The notes under the pieces: generated by a model
What the model saw: the letters and a program-made list of their open reading frames with translations, nothing else
The model's database searches: none
What the model was told of the DNA's origin: nothing
Translations under genes and position numbers: made by a program
NCBI RefSeq assembly: GCF_029201445.1
Contig: NZ_CP102381.1
Span: 2,452,206 to 2,516,205, forward strand
Reading direction: 5' to 3'
Length of the DNA stretch: 64,000 bases
Source: Thiomicrorhabdus lithotrophica
GTDB taxonomy: Bacteria > Pseudomonadota > Gammaproteobacteria > Thiomicrospirales > Thiomicrospiraceae
Part shown: positions 8,719 through 22,194 of the stretch, in pieces
Layout: every line of letters starts with the position of its first letter
How positions within the stretch are numbered: the stretch's first letter is position 1

Positions 8719-10083
8719 CTATTTTTTGGTGGGTTTTTGCCAATTAGCAATAGTTAACTGCTTTGAACGAGACAGTGTTAATTGTGTTTCAGGGGCATTT
8801 TTAGTAATAGTAGAACCAGCACCAATGGTTGCATTATCACCAATGATCACTGGAGCGACTAATTGACTATCTGATCCAACAAATACTCTGTCACCGATAA
8901 TGGTTTTATGTTTATTAACACCATCGTAGTTACAAGTAATCGTACCTGCTCCTATATTAACGTCTTGACCCATAACAGTATCACCAATGTAACTTAAATG
9001 ATTAACCTTAGAACCTTCACCTATAATCGATTTTTTGGTTTCTACAAAGTTACCTATTTTTGCGTTATTACCTAACTCCGTACCAGGACGTAGGCGAGCG
9101 TAGGGTCCGATGATACAGTCAGCGCCAATAATACAATCCTCTATATGGCTAAAAGGATGCACTACGGTGTTAGCGGCAACGGTAACATCTTTTAAAATGC
9201 AGTTAGCACCAATAATGACGTTTTCGCCAAGTACAACACGGCCTTCAAAAATAACATTAACATCAATTTCAACATCAGCAGCAGCTTGAACCGAACCGCG
9301 AATATCAATCCTATTTGCATCAATAATGGTGACACCTTGCTGCATCAATAATCTAGCCTGTTGGTTTTGATGCATTCTTTCTAAAGTTTGCAACTGAACT
9401 TTATCATTCACTCCTAATACTTCTATTTCAGAGTTAGGTTGAGTAGTGGCTACGGTAAAACCATCGTGGACACACATCTCAATAATGTCGGTTAAATAAA
9501 ATTCAGACTGTGCATTGTTGCTTTCCAGTCTTGATAACCAGTTATTAAGTTGTTTACCTTTTGCAGCCAATATACCCGTGTTCACTTCATTGATTGTTAA
9601 CTGCTCGTCAGATGCATCCTTTTGTTCAACTATAGCTTGAACAACATTGTGCTGATCTCTGACAATACGACCATAACCGGTAGGATTATCTAAATTGATG
9701 GTTAATAGCGATAAAGGGGTGTTATCTGAAACTAATGAAAGTAAATCTTTAAGCGTGTCCAAAGAAGTTAATGGGACATCACCATACAATACTAAAATTG
9801 TGTCATCTGCATCTATTAAGGGGGTAGCCTGCTGAACAGCATGACCCGTTCCTAACTGCTGTTCTTGCATTACAAATGTTAAATCATGGCCCTTAACTCT
9901 CTGCTCAACTAGTTCTGAACCATGACCAATAACAGTAATAATAGACTGACAATCTAATCCTTCAGCAGTATCTATAACATGCTGAAGTAATGATTTATTT
10001 GCTAAGGGTTGTAAAACTTTTGGAAGCTTTGAGCGCATGCGAGTGCCTTTACCCGCAGCGAGAATAACAACTTTTAAAGCCAT
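8719..10083 (-). CDS. glmU: Bifunctional UDP-N-acetylglucosamine pyrophosphorylase / glucosamine-1-phosphate N-acetyltransferase
   Basis: GlmU acetylates glucosamine-1-phosphate and then uridylylates it, giving UDP-GlcNAc for peptidoglycan and LPS. The N-terminal nucleotidyltransferase begins with the LAAGKGTRM signature (residues 9-17 from the chosen start). The C-terminal left-handed beta-helix shows hexapeptide repeats (VVLGENVIIGANCILKDV) and the acetyl-CoA-site segment SYIGDTVMGQDVNIGAGTIT. The ATG at 10083 (MALKVVIL) is preferred because it follows an AGGAA ribosome-binding site and gives 454 residues, the usual size; an upstream start would add ten unrelated residues. It is separated from atpC by a terminator and a large hairpin element. 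Confidence 0.96.
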   Translation of the reverse strand: MALKVVILAAGKGTRMRSKLPKVLQPLANKSLLQHVIDTAEGLDCQSIITVIGHGSELVEQRVKGHDLTFVMQEQQLGTGHAVQQATPLIDADDTILVLYGDVPLTSLDTLKDLLSLVSDNTPLSLLTINLDNPTGYGRIVRDQHNVVQAIVEQKDASDEQLTINEVNTGILAAKGKQLNNWLSRLESNNAQSEFYLTDIIEMCVHDGFTVATTQPNSEIEVLGVNDKVQLQTLERMHQNQQARLLMQQGVTIIDANRIDIRGSVQAAADVEIDVNVIFEGRVVLGENVIIGANCILKDVTVAANTVVHPFSHIEDCIIGADCIIGPYARLRPGTELGNNAKIGNFVETKKSIIGEGSKVNHLSYIGDTVMGQDVNIGAGTITCNYDGVNKHKTIIGDRVFVGSDSQLVAPVIIGDNATIGAGSTITKNAPETQLTLSRSKQLTIANWQKPTKK

Positions 10084-10164
10084 ATAATTTCCTATAGACC
10101 AATTTATATACAAATATAAACTAAAATGATTCTATTAATATACAAACTGTATGTAAATAATGAA

Positions 10165-10290
10165 CGCCTATCGAGTTTGTTTAGATTGATTACAAATCAA
10201 GGTCGAGGCGGAATAAGTGAGTGTAGTTTACTACACGACTCATTTCCAACGAAGAAATTGATAGTAAGCAACTAAACAAAACGATAGGCG
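10165..10290. repeat. Long imperfect hairpin, MITE/REP-like element
   Basis: The outer ends CGCCTATCG (10165-10173) and CGATAGGCG (10282-10290) pair. The pairing continues inward through GTTTGTTTAG/CTAAACAAAA, AAGTGAG-type stretches and a TGTAG-TTTA-CTACA tip, giving two imperfect arms of about 60 bp. The element fills the space between the atp terminator and glmU. An open frame across it (10190-10393) is a by-product of the repeat and the atpC gene end, not a gene. Confidence 0.7.
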
Positions 10291-10316
10291 AAAAAAAAGC
10301 GCCCTTAGGCGCTCTT
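10291..10316 (-). terminator. Terminator of the atp operon
   Basis: On the minus strand AGCGCC, a short TAAG-type loop and GGCGCT are followed by eight T. It lies about 16 bp beyond the atpC stop, with a strong stem and U-tract. Confidence 0.85.
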
Positions 10317-10331
10317 TTACAAGGGTAACAA

Positions 10332-10766
10332 TTAAGCCAACCCAGTTTTATGCAAACGATCACGAAGTTTCGAGATAGCTTGTATTTGAGCAACAGCTTC
10401 TGCTAACTCAACTTGAGCACGAGCAATGTCGGTCTCAGATTTAGCATTGTCCATTGCTTCCTCAGCACGCTGTTTAGCAGCATTTGCTTCGGCTTCATCA
10501 AGATCCGCTGCACGAATAGCTGAATCAGCTAGTACAGTTACCATAGTTGGTTGGATTTCAATGATTCCGCCGCTGATGTAGAAATGATCTTCTTCATCAC
10601 CACTTACAACACGTACCGTTCCAGGCTTCAATGAGCTTAGAAACTGGGTGTGGTGAGGCATAATACCAACCTCACCGTCGGCAGCCTGTGCAAAAAGCAT
10701 TTCAGCTTTACCTGAGAAAATCTCACCTTCTGCACTTACAATATCTACTTGCATTGAGACTGCCAT
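10332..10766 (-). CDS. atpC: ATP synthase F1 subunit epsilon
   Basis: The epsilon subunit of the central rotor stalk; it couples gamma to the c-ring and inhibits ATP hydrolysis through its C-terminal helices. The 144-residue length is typical. The N-terminal beta-sandwich contains VDIVSAEGEIFSGKAEMLFA and the family hallmark GEVGIMPHHTQFLSSLKPG. A helical hairpin (about residues 88-140, rich in Ala/Glu/Gln) ends the protein. It is the last gene of the operon, 6 bp after atpD. Confidence 0.96.
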   Translation of the reverse strand: MAVSMQVDIVSAEGEIFSGKAEMLFAQAADGEVGIMPHHTQFLSSLKPGTVRVVSGDEEDHFYISGGIIEIQPTMVTVLADSAIRAADLDEAEANAAKQRAEEAMDNAKSETDIARAQVELAEAVAQIQAISKLRDRLHKTGLA

Positions 10767-10772
10767 AACAAA

Positions 10773-13048
<2,276 letters not shown>

Positions 13049-13062
13049 GGCCTACTCCTTGA

Positions 13063-14604
13063 TTAGTAAACGCCGTTAGCCTTGAATGACTCAACACAAG
13101 CTTTAACAGCTTCGATGATATCGCCATTCCAGTCACCCTTCTCATTGATTTGGGCAGCTAAGTCAGCATTTGCAGAATTCATGTGAGCATGTAGAGCTGC
13201 TTCAAAGTCTAATAACTTTTCAACTTCTACATCATCTAAGTAGCCTTCATTAGCAGCATACAAAGAGATAGCCATCTCTGCGATAGTTAGCGGAGAGTAT
13301 TGCTTCTGCTTCATTAGTTCAGTAACACGTTTACCACGTTCTAACTGAGCTTTAGTTGCAGCATCAAGATCCGAAGCAAACTGAGCAAATGCCGCTAATT
13401 CACGGTATTGTGCTAAATCTAAACGGATACCACCACCTAACTTCTTAATCGCTTTAGTCTGAGCAGCACCACCAACACGTGATACAGATAAACCAGCGTT
13501 AACCGCAGGACGGATACCTTGAGAGAATAAACCTGTTTCAAGGAAGATCTGACCATCAGTAATCGAAATTACGTTAGTTGGTACGAAAGCAGATACGTCA
13601 CCCGCTTGAGTTTCAATAATAGGAAGAGCTGTTAAAGAACCAGTCTTACCTTTTACTTCACCGTTTGTGAACTTCTCAACATAATCAGCCGATACACGAG
13701 CAGCACGCTCAAGTAAACGTGAATGTAGATAGAAGATATCACCAGGGAATGCTTCACGACCTGGAGGACGACGAAGTAGTAATGAGATCTGACGGTATGA
13801 CTGAGCTTGTTTAGTTAAATCATCATAAATGATTAACGCATCTTCACCACGGTCACGGTAGTATTCACCCATAGCACAACCAGCAAATGCTGCTAGGTAC
13901 TGTAAAGCTGCTGGATCAGAAGCGTTAGCTGCAACGATAACCGTGTTATCCATCGCACCATATTCTTCTAATTTACGCGCTACGTTAGCAACAGTAGAAG
14001 CTTTCTGCCCCATTGCAACGTAAATACATTTAACTCCAGTGTCTTTCTGAGAAATGATTGCATCGATAGCGATTGCAGTCTTACCAGTTTGACGGTCACC
14101 GATAATTAATTCACGCTGACCACGGCCAACTGGAATCATTGAATCGATAGACTTAATACCAGTCATCATTGGCTCGTCAACAGATTGACGATCAATTACA
14201 CCAGGAGCGATACGCTCAATAGGTGATGTTACTTTAGTATCAATAGGACCTTTACCATCAACTGGACGACCTAGTGCGTCTACAACGCGACCGTTCATTT
14301 CTGGACCTACTGGCACTTCTAATATGCGACCTGTACAAGTGACTTTGTCACCTTCAGAAATGTGCTCATATTCACCAAGTACAACACAACCTACTGAGTC
14401 AGACTCAAGGTTTAGCGCCATACCGTATGTGTTCTCATCGAACTGAACCATTTCACCGTACATTACGTCTGAAACACCGTGAATTAGGGCAATACCGTCA
14501 GCGATGCTAACGACAGTCCCTTCACTGCCAGACTCAGCTGCACCGTCAAATCCGCTAATACGGTCTTTGATCAGGCTACTGATTTCAGAGGCATTCAATT
14601 TCAT
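13063..14604 (-). CDS. atpA: ATP synthase F1 subunit alpha
   Basis: The non-catalytic nucleotide-binding subunit of F1. At 513 residues it matches the usual size. The P-loop is GDRQTGKT (about 169-176), followed by [17 protein letters not shown] and the signature [29 protein letters not shown] around residues 285-315, including the arginine that completes the neighbouring beta catalytic site further on ([10 protein letters not shown]). The start agrees with the conserved [17 protein letters not shown]-terminus. Confidence 0.98.
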   Translation of the reverse strand: MKLNASEISSLIKDRISGFDGAAESGSEGTVVSIADGIALIHGVSDVMYGEMVQFDENTYGMALNLESDSVGCVVLGEYEHISEGDKVTCTGRILEVPVGPEMNGRVVDALGRPVDGKGPIDTKVTSPIERIAPGVIDRQSVDEPMMTGIKSIDSMIPVGRGQRELIIGDRQTGKTAIAIDAIISQKDTGVKCIYVAMGQKASTVANVARKLEEYGAMDNTVIVAANASDPAALQYLAAFAGCAMGEYYRDRGEDALIIYDDLTKQAQSYRQISLLLRRPPGREAFPGDIFYLHSRLLERAARVSADYVEKFTNGEVKGKTGSLTALPIIETQAGDVSAFVPTNVISITDGQIFLETGLFSQGIRPAVNAGLSVSRVGGAAQTKAIKKLGGGIRLDLAQYRELAAFAQFASDLDAATKAQLERGKRVTELMKQKQYSPLTIAEMAISLYAANEGYLDDVEVEKLLDFEAALHAHMNSANADLAAQINEKGDWNGDIIEAVKACVESFKANGVY

Positions 14605-14619
14605 GTTTGTTCCTCTCCA

Positions 14620-15156
14620 TTATTGGGCGATTGCTGCGCCAAGTTTGTTAAGTTGTGATTGCGCTGAACCGTCAATAGCCCAGTCACCCACTTTAATCTT
14701 AATTCCGCCGACCAATGAAGCATCTTCTTCATAGGTAATTTCTACCTCGGCATCAAACTTAGCATTTAATGCAGCACTTAATTTTTTCTTCTGCTCAACC
14801 GTAGTTTTGCGCGCTGAAATAACAGTCGCTCTTACACGCTTTTCTGCTTCAGCTTTCAAAGTTTCAAAAACTTCAGAAACATCAGACAGAGCGCTTAAAC
14901 GCTTGTTACCAGCCATAGCTGAAAGTAGGCCTTTGCCTTCTTTAGTCAGATTTTCACCCATCACTTCTGTGAATACTGAGACGATTTGATCGGCTGAGTA
15001 CGCTGGATTTTTTATCATAGCTGCCATTGCTGGATCTTGAGAGATCGTGGCAAGGTTAGCTAATTCTTCTGACCATGCTGCTAGGCTATTCGCTTCTTGT
15101 GAAAGAGCGAATACCGCTTCCGCATAGGGTCTTGCAATTGTCATTAATTGTGCCAT
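14620..15156 (-). CDS. atpH: ATP synthase F1 subunit delta
   Basis: Peripheral stator protein that connects the top of F1 to the b-subunit dimer. The 178-residue protein has the helical N-terminal domain (ARPYAEAVFALSQEANSLAAWSEEL) that binds alpha and the C-terminal signature VTYEEDASLVGGIKIKVGD-like stretch (here EITYEEDASLVGGIKIKVGD) before the final helix. It lies 15 bp upstream of atpA and 9 bp after atpF. Confidence 0.96.
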   Translation of the reverse strand: MAQLMTIARPYAEAVFALSQEANSLAAWSEELANLATISQDPAMAAMIKNPAYSADQIVSVFTEVMGENLTKEGKGLLSAMAGNKRLSALSDVSEVFETLKAEAEKRVRATVISARKTTVEQKKKLSAALNAKFDAEVEITYEEDASLVGGIKIKVGDWAIDGSAQSQLNKLGAAIAQ

Positions 15157-15165
15157 AGAGTTTCC

Positions 15166-15636
15166 TTAGATTGATTTAACCAAGGTTTCAAGCATGTCGT
15201 TATGTGCTGCAGCGTCAACTTCTTTACGAAGAATTTTCTCTGCACCAGATATCGCGATAGAAGCCACTTCTTTACGAAGACCTTCACGCGCTCGACTAAC
15301 TTCTTGCTCTATTTCTGCTTGGGCTGAAGCTTTAATACGGTCTGCTTCTTCCGTAGCTTTTACTTTCGCATCTTCTACGATTTCAGAACCACGCTTTTCA
15401 GCTTGACCAAGTATGTTTTGAGCTTGTGTTTTAGCATCCTTAAGCACGTCTTTTGCTTTTTGTTCAGCTAATTCAAGTTCATGCTTTCCTTTCTCAGCGG
15501 CAGAAAGTCCGTCAGCAATTTTCTTCTGACGGTCTTCCATTAGCTTAGACAGTGGTGCCCACAGCACTTTGTTCACAAACCAGATTAATAGCATAAATGC
15601 GATCATCTGGATGAGAAGCGTTGCGTTAATACTCAC
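15166..15636 (-). CDS. atpF: ATP synthase Fo subunit b
   Basis: Stator stalk subunit. A single N-terminal membrane helix (residues 5-27, [22 protein letters not shown]) is followed by a long highly charged coiled coil (residues 30-150) rich in Lys, Glu and Ala. At 156 residues it equals the usual proteobacterial length. One copy only, so it forms a homodimer rather than the b/b' pair of phototrophs. Confidence 0.96.
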   Translation of the reverse strand: MSINATLLIQMIAFMLLIWFVNKVLWAPLSKLMEDRQKKIADGLSAAEKGKHELELAEQKAKDVLKDAKTQAQNILGQAEKRGSEIVEDAKVKATEEADRIKASAQAEIEQEVSRAREGLRKEVASIAISGAEKILRKEVDAAAHNDMLETLVKSI

Positions 15637-15690
15637 AGTGGTTACCTCGCCATTCGTTATTTAATAAATACTAGATACAGTCGGGTGGGA

Positions 15691-16089
<399 letters not shown>

Positions 16090-16133
16090 TTATTGCAAGC
16101 CACCTATTCTGTTAATTGCTTAAATAGTAAGAC

Positions 16134-16991
<858 letters not shown>

Positions 16992-16998
16992 CTACTCC

Positions 16999-17361
16999 TT
17001 AATCAGTCAAACGCTGCTTACCTTTTAGATTAAAGACTTGCCCTATTTGCATCACCACAAAGGTCAATACAACTGGCATCGCTTCAAATCCAAAGACTTG
17101 CAACCCCAAAACAAATAACACAGCTAATAGAATAAATCTAATGACTGCACTCATATATAAAATTAATATTCCGGCTTTTGCATCATCTTCGGCACGTTGA
17201 TTTGCTTTACGAAAGGTAAAACTCAACATGATCACGTTCATGATGCCTATAAAAAAACCGTAACCAGCGCCCATTGCCTGGCTTTGTGTTGCAAAAACTG
17301 CAACCATTATTAGTCCAATTATCCCTTGAACCTTAAAAGACTTATCCAGATTTTTTATCAT
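16999..17361 (-). CDS. atpI: ATP synthase assembly subunit I (AtpI)
   Basis: A 120-residue membrane protein at the position of atpI, thought in other bacteria to help c-ring assembly. Four hydrophobic segments are visible (GIIGLIMVAVFA, YGFFIGIMNVIMLSF, AGILILYMSAVIRFILLAVLFVL, VVLTFVVMQIGQVF). The arrangement of GYGFFIGIMN and the AVIRFILLA helix fits the ATP-synt_I family. Its start overlaps the end of the upstream gene by 20 bp, suggesting translational coupling. Confidence 0.85.
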   Translation of the reverse strand: MIKNLDKSFKVQGIIGLIMVAVFATQSQAMGAGYGFFIGIMNVIMLSFTFRKANQRAEDDAKAGILILYMSAVIRFILLAVLFVLGLQVFGFEAMPVVLTFVVMQIGQVFNLKGKQRLTD

Positions 17362-17638
17362 CTTCTGTCTCTTTTTCAGCTTTTGGCGCCATGTAATCTA
17401 AACGTTTAGATAACTTATGAACCTGCTGTATTCCACCAATAAAGCCTAATACCGCACAACTTAAGAAGAAGATTGGTGTTGTATCAAATATCTGGTCTAA
17501 AAAATACCCAACAATAAAACCAGCAATCAACATTGATGTAAACATTGAGCCAGCACCCATCAATAAATAATTAGCTGCTAACCCTGGAGCTTTTTCATCT
17601 TCCGCTGTTATCTTTTTGTGCTCGTTTTCATCGTTCAT
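17342..17638 (-). CDS. F1Fo accessory membrane protein, AtpZ/'gene 1' type
   Basis: First gene of the atp operon, 98 residues, with two membrane helices (YLLMGAGSMFTSMLIAGFIVGYFL and IFFLSCAVLGFIGGIQQVHKL) flanked by charged ends. The GxxxG-rich first helix and the AGFIVGYFLDQ motif resemble the AtpZ/ATPase_gene1 family, which in some bacteria accompanies AtpI and has been linked to Mg2+ or Ca2+ handling. That function is family knowledge and untested here. It overlaps atpI by 20 bp. Confidence 0.75.
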   Translation of the reverse strand: MNDENEHKKITAEDEKAPGLAANYLLMGAGSMFTSMLIAGFIVGYFLDQIFDTTPIFFLSCAVLGFIGGIQQVHKLSKRLDYMAPKAEKETEDDKKSG

Positions 17639-17659
17639 AACTTATGGCAAACTCTGCTA

Positions 17660-17688
17660 ATAATACTTTTTAGTCGAAACAACTTCAA
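17660..17688 (-). promoter_or_regulatory. Candidate sigma-70 promoter of the atp operon
   Basis: On the minus strand TTGAAG (17683-17688) and TATTAT (17660-17665) are 17 bp apart, ending 21 bp before the first start codon of the operon. The rest of the 264-bp space up to parB (17639-17902) is A/T-rich and shows a GGGCGCCC palindrome near 17697; I see nothing else there. Confidence 0.55.
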
Positions 17689-17902
17689 GCTAAATGGGCG
17701 CCCATGATAATGTTTTATAAGTCTAAAATCTACACTATCTAAGTGTTTTCTTTGCTTTTTTACTAATTAGTTACTTACAGTCACAAGATACAGTGATTTA
17801 TTGTTATCCAAACACATTATCTACCGCTTTACACATATACGTCTTTTAACGCATGTCTAGCCATTAAATTTATTTATATTTAATTATTAAGTAAATTTAG
17901 AG

Positions 17903-18772
17903 TTAGAAAAGTTTCAATAAACGTTCCAACTCATCCATATCTTTATAACTAATCTCTATTTTTCCACGTCCAGTTTCGTGATGATTAATTTTCACTTTAG
18001 CAGAAAGTTTGTCACCCAAAATTTGTTGATGGTTAATCACTTGCTCTATACCTGGAATAGCTTTTTTCTTAGCCGTTCTAATCAATTTCTTCGGAACCAA
18101 TACTTGCTGAGCCGCTTCTTCAATTTCACGTACTGACCAACCCCTATCCATGGCCTTGTCAACGAGTTCTTTTTGAATTTCTTCTGGAAGACTAATTATT
18201 GCTCTGGCATGACCCATACTTAAGCGACCTTCATGCAATGCGTTTTGGATCCCTTTAGGAAGTTTAAGCAATCTTAACAGGTTGGATACTGCGGCACGTG
18301 AACGCCCTACTGCATCCGCTACCGCTTGCTGAGTTAAATCAAACTCTTTTAACAAACGCTTTAACCCTATTGCGGTTTCTATTGGATTTAAATCTTCACG
18401 TTGAATATTTTCAATCAATGCCATAGCCAATGTTGCCTGACTGTCAGCCTGTCTAATAACAACAGGAACTTTTTCCAGGCCGGCTAACTTAGAGGCTCTC
18501 CAGCGGCGCTCTCCAGCAATAATTTCGTATTTATCTGTCCCAACAGGCCTGACAATTATTGGTTGAACAACACCTTGAACTTTAATCGAATCTGCAAGTT
18601 CTTGTAGAGCCGCTTCTTCAAACTGTTGCCTTGGTTGATACTGACCTGGCTGTAACTGATCAATCAATAACTTTTCAATACGTAAATCAGCACTACTATT
18701 GTCTGACTTTTGCTTGGCACCCAGCATTGCATGAATACCACGAGTTCCCATACCTGAACGTTTTTTAACCAC
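17903..18772 (-). CDS. parB: Chromosome partitioning protein ParB (Noc/Spo0J family)
   Basis: Binds parS sites and spreads as a CTP-dependent clamp to segregate origins. The 289-residue protein has the N-terminal ParB/Srx domain with PGQYQPRQQFEEAALQELADSI, the CTP-binding GERRWRAS motif (about residues 87-94) and ENIQREDLNPIETA. A helix-turn-helix follows (TQQAVADAVGRSRAAVSNLLRLL, about 150-172), and the C-terminal dimerisation domain ends DELERLLKLF. It lies 21 bp after parA. I did not see a consensus parS site in the window. Confidence 0.95.
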   Translation of the reverse strand: MVKKRSGMGTRGIHAMLGAKQKSDNSSADLRIEKLLIDQLQPGQYQPRQQFEEAALQELADSIKVQGVVQPIIVRPVGTDKYEIIAGERRWRASKLAGLEKVPVVIRQADSQATLAMALIENIQREDLNPIETAIGLKRLLKEFDLTQQAVADAVGRSRAAVSNLLRLLKLPKGIQNALHEGRLSMGHARAIISLPEEIQKELVDKAMDRGWSVREIEEAAQQVLVPKKLIRTAKKKAIPGIEQVINHQQILGDKLSAKVKINHHETGRGKIEISYKDMDELERLLKLF

Positions 18773-18793
18773 GAAAATTCCTACCTTTACAAG

Positions 18794-19561
18794 TTATAAC
18801 TGGGTTTTACGAATTATTTCATTTGCGAGTGCCAGATAAGCTATCGCGCCATTAGAGGTTGCATCATAATCTAAGATTGACTCACCATAACTAGGCGCTT
18901 CAGCCAAACGAACATTTCTTGGAATAATCGTTTGTAAAACCTTCATACCAAAATGTGCTACCAGTTCATTTGATACATCATTAGCCAAATTATTTCTTCG
19001 ATCATGCATCGTTCTTAACAACCCATCTATATGCAGGGTGGCATTTAGCTGAGCTTGCACTGTATCAATGGTATCCATCAATGCTGATAAACCTTCAAGC
19101 GCAAAAAATTCACACTGCACAGGTACTAAAATACCATCAGAAGCGGTTAATGCGTTGAGTGTCAGCATATTCAAAGTTGGGGGGCAATCAATAATAACAA
19201 CGTCATAGTTATCACGGATTTTTTTTAGGGTTTTACGCATGCGCTTAGGCCCCATATCCTCTTCCAAAAGCGCAACTTCAGCCGCAGTTAAATCACCATT
19301 AGCTGGCATTAAGTCTATATTCGCCTGCTCAACATGCACAATCGCCGCTTTGGCTTTTAGCTCACCCACCAAAACTTCAAACACTGAGGCATTTAACTGG
19401 TCTTTATTCACACCGATTGCAACCGTTGCATTACCTTGTGGATCTAAATCTATTAACAAAACCTTTTTATCTAAACGACCTAATGCAGCGGCTAAGTTTA
19501 CACTGGTTGTGGTCTTACCCACTCCGCCTTTTTGATTTGCAACAGCAATGACTCTTCCCAC
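18794..19561 (-). CDS. parA: Chromosome partitioning ATPase ParA (Soj)
   Basis: Walker-type ATPase that moves ParB-parS complexes along the nucleoid. The deviant Walker A motif KGGVGKTT lies at residues 10-17, DLDPQGNATVAIG near 40 and IIDCPPTLNML (Walker B) near 120. The start is taken at a GTG (19561) giving MGRVIAVANQKGG, since an AGAGG ribosome-binding site precedes it and the family N-terminus begins there; the 28 upstream residues of the longer open frame look non-coding. Length is then 255 residues. It is followed by parB and preceded by rsmG, the classical origin-proximal order. Confidence 0.95.
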   Translation of the reverse strand: MGRVIAVANQKGGVGKTTTSVNLAAALGRLDKKVLLIDLDPQGNATVAIGVNKDQLNASVFEVLVGELKAKAAIVHVEQANIDLMPANGDLTAAEVALLEEDMGPKRMRKTLKKIRDNYDVVIIDCPPTLNMLTLNALTASDGILVPVQCEFFALEGLSALMDTIDTVQAQLNATLHIDGLLRTMHDRRNNLANDVSNELVAHFGMKVLQTIIPRNVRLAEAPSYGESILDYDATSNGAIAYLALANEIIRKTQL

Positions 19562-19651
19562 GTCGATTTTGCCTCTAAAGTGGATATTAATTAAGATTAA
19601 GTAGTCGACTCTGAATAAATACTTTAATTTAAAGTAGCTATTCAAAGCCGA

Positions 19652-20284
19652 CTAAATAGCCTGCTTAGAACCCTTAACTAGCATACGTTCTGCATCTAGC
19701 TTTGGAACATGTAATTCAATAACTTCTTCTATTTTAACCAGGCCTGGTAACTTGGTTAAGTCTTCAAATTCTTTTTGGGCTTTCATTGCCCACCAAATAC
19801 CACCGTCAGGTAGTAAATGATGAGTCCACTCCAACATATCTTGTACAGAAGCAAACGCTCTAGAAATGACCGCATCATAAAGCGGTTCTGGTTTATACTC
19901 TTCAACTCGGCTATGAATAACTTGGGTATTCACAAGCCCCAGTTCCGCTTTTGCCTGAATTAAAAAACGTGTTTTTTTGCTATTACTATCAAGCAAATCT
20001 ACCTGCTTTTCAGGAAAACAAATCGCTAAAGGTATACCTGGTACGCCACCACCTGTACCCACATCAATAATACGATTTTCTTTGATATGCGGTACTACCG
20101 CTAAACTATCCAATAGATGTTTTATTAACATCTCTTCAGGATCGCGTATTGCCGTTAGGTTATACACCTTATTCCACTTTTGTAACAACGTCAAATACGC
20201 CATTAATTTTTCAATTTGCTCATCAGCTAATTCGATTTTTAGCGCTTCTAAACCAGCAATTAATATTGTTCTTAACTGTTCCAT
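19652..20284 (-). CDS. rsmG: 16S rRNA (guanine-527-N7)-methyltransferase RsmG
   Basis: Methylates G527 of 16S rRNA. The 210-residue protein has the family N-terminal helices (KLMAYLTLLQKWNKVYNLTAIRDPEEMLIKH) and the SAM-binding IDVGTGGGVPGIPLAI motif near residues 70-85. DAVISRAFASVQDMLEW is the conserved motif after the fold's middle. The codons for LPGLVKI near residue 180 contain a perfect copy of the iterated palindrome (19737-19748). It lies 11 bp after mnmG, as in most gammaproteobacteria. Confidence 0.96.
   Translation of the reverse strand: MEQLRTILIAGLEALKIELADEQIEKLMAYLTLLQKWNKVYNLTAIRDPEEMLIKHLLDSLAVVPHIKENRIIDVGTGGGVPGIPLAICFPEKQVDLLDSNSKKTRFLIQAKAELGLVNTQVIHSRVEEYKPEPLYDAVISRAFASVQDMLEWTHHLLPDGGIWWAMKAQKEFEDLTKLPGLVKIEEVIELHVPKLDAERMLVKGSKQAI
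19737..19748. repeat. Palindromic repeat copy 2 (inside rsmG)
   Basis: ACCAGGCCTGGT in the context TAACCAGGCCTGGTAACTT. On the minus strand rsmG reads it as Pro-Gly-Leu-Val in a variable C-terminal stretch. Confidence 0.85.
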
Positions 20285-20295
20285 TTCAATATATC

Positions 20296-22194
20296 TCAGG
20301 CTGAATGCTTTTGTGAACGAAACTTTTTAATTTCAATTAATAAAATCGAAACTGCTGCTGGTGTAATACCTTGAATGCGTCCAGCCATGCCCAAGTTTTC
20401 TGGTTTATGGTCACGTAACTTTTGTTTAACTTCATTGGATAAACCTGAGATTTTATCTAAATCCAAGTCACTTGGGATCTTGACCGATTCTGAACGTTTC
20501 ATTTTATCAATCTGCTGAATTTGTCGATCAATATAACCTGAGTATTTGGCTTCAATCTCAATTTGATCAACGACTGCGGCATCCTCAACGCCATCACCAA
20601 AAGCCTCTAATGTTGCTAGCGCGCTATATTGAACATTTGGTCGTTTAAGTAAATCAAAAAGGGTCTGCTCTTTACTTAAAGGCAAGTCCATCAACTCTTC
20701 AGCTTTTTTCGCTTCTGGATGTGAAGGGTATATCCAAGTGTCTTTTAGGCGTTCAACCTCTTTTTCAAGGCTCTCTAACTTATTTTGGTAGGCAGCCCAA
20801 CGAGTATCATCCACCAACCCCATTTCACGTGCTATAGGTGTGAGTCTTTGATCAGCATTATCTTCACGCAACATTAGACGATATTCTGCTCTTGAGGTAA
20901 ACATACGATAAGGCTCAGTTGTACCCATTGTAATCAAGTCATCCACCAATACACCTAAATAAGCTTCGTCGCGGCGCGGATACCACTGCTCTTTTAGCTG
21001 TGCACGGCGTGCTGCGTTAATGCCAGCCAACAGTCCTTGTGCCGCAGCTTCTTCGTAGCCTGTAGTACCGTTAATTTGCCCTGCAAAATACAATCCTTGA
21101 ATAGCCTGAGTCTCCAAAGTTGCCTTAAGACCTCTTGGATCAAAATAATCATATTCAATAGCATAGCCAGGACGCATTATTTTAGCGTGTTCTAAGCCTT
21201 CCATTGAGTGAACGATTTGTAACTGTGTTTCAAAAGGCAGACTAGTTGAGATACCATTTGGGTATAACTCATTGGTTGTTAACCCTTCAGGCTCAATAAA
21301 AACTTGATGCTTATCTTTATCCGCAAAACGCATCACCTTATCTTCAATAGATGGGCAATATCTAGGGCCAACACTGTCTATCTCACCTTGATCTGAGTAC
21401 ATGGGTGACTGATCAAGTGAGGCCATAATAGCATCGTGTGTTTTAGAGTTAGTGTAGGTGATGTAGCAAGGAATTTGTCTAGGGTGCATTGATTCCTTAC
21501 CCATGTAGGAAAACACAGGTACAGGATTATCGCCATGCTGTACTTGCATGGCATCAAAATTAACGGTACGTGCATCAATTCTTGGAGGTGTACCTGTTTT
21601 TAAACGACCAACGGGTAAATTCATGTCTCGTAAACGGTCAGCTAATCTATTAGCGGGCTCATCACCAGCACGGCCACCTTCATAGTTTTGTAAACCAATA
21701 TGAATACGTCCAGCTAAGAATGTACCCACTGTTAACACAACTTGGTTAGCATAAAATTTCAAACCCATTTTAGTGACAACACCGCGAACAGTATCTCCAT
21801 CCAAAATAATGTCTTCTACAGGCTGCTGAAATATCGTTAAGTTTTCTTGGTTTTCTAAACGCATACGAATGGCTTGGCGATAAAGCACACGATCAGCTTG
21901 GGCGCGCGTTGCTCTTACAGCAGGCCCCTTTGAGGCGTTGAGAATTCTAAACTGGATACCGGCTTCGTCGATTGCCATCGCCATAGCACCACCCATAGCA
22001 TCAATCTCTTTTACAAGATGACCTTTACCAATACCACCTATCGCTGGATTACATGACATTTGACCCAGTGTATCGATGTTGTGAGTAAGCAATAATGTCT
22101 GCAACCCCATACGAGCAGAAGCTAGAGCAGCCTCTGTTCCCGCATGTCCGCCACCAACAATAATGACATCATATTTTGAATTTTCGAAACTCAT
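20296..22194 (-). CDS. mnmG: tRNA uridine-5-carboxymethylaminomethyl modification enzyme MnmG (GidA)
   Basis: FAD enzyme that, with MnmE (57107-58468), installs cmnm5 at U34 of several tRNAs. The 632-residue protein has the N-terminal FAD-binding [21 protein letters not shown] (residues 10-30), the signature [26 protein letters not shown] region (about 270-290, CPSIEDK visible), a second signature [24 protein letters not shown] (about 375-400), and the C-terminal helical domain ([21 protein letters not shown]) that binds MnmE. It heads the mnmG-rsmG-parAB cluster. Confidence 0.97.
   Translation of the reverse strand: MSFENSKYDVIIVGGGHAGTEAALASARMGLQTLLLTHNIDTLGQMSCNPAIGGIGKGHLVKEIDAMGGAMAMAIDEAGIQFRILNASKGPAVRATRAQADRVLYRQAIRMRLENQENLTIFQQPVEDIILDGDTVRGVVTKMGLKFYANQVVLTVGTFLAGRIHIGLQNYEGGRAGDEPANRLADRLRDMNLPVGRLKTGTPPRIDARTVNFDAMQVQHGDNPVPVFSYMGKESMHPRQIPCYITYTNSKTHDAIMASLDQSPMYSDQGEIDSVGPRYCPSIEDKVMRFADKDKHQVFIEPEGLTTNELYPNGISTSLPFETQLQIVHSMEGLEHAKIMRPGYAIEYDYFDPRGLKATLETQAIQGLYFAGQINGTTGYEEAAAQGLLAGINAARRAQLKEQWYPRRDEAYLGVLVDDLITMGTTEPYRMFTSRAEYRLMLREDNADQRLTPIAREMGLVDDTRWAAYQNKLESLEKEVERLKDTWIYPSHPEAKKAEELMDLPLSKEQTLFDLLKRPNVQYSALATLEAFGDGVEDAAVVDQIEIEAKYSGYIDRQIQQIDKMKRSESVKIPSDLDLDKISGLSNEVKQKLRDHKPENLGMAGRIQGITPAAVSILLIEIKKFRSQKHSA

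Noticed and set aside
10190..10393. A 67-codon frame between glmU and atpC
   Set aside because: It spans the hairpin element, the terminator and the start of the atpC shadow; there is no start signal.
17639..17902. oriC between parB and the atp operon
   Set aside because: The region is A/T-rich but I see no DnaA box; the box cluster is at 63880-63943.
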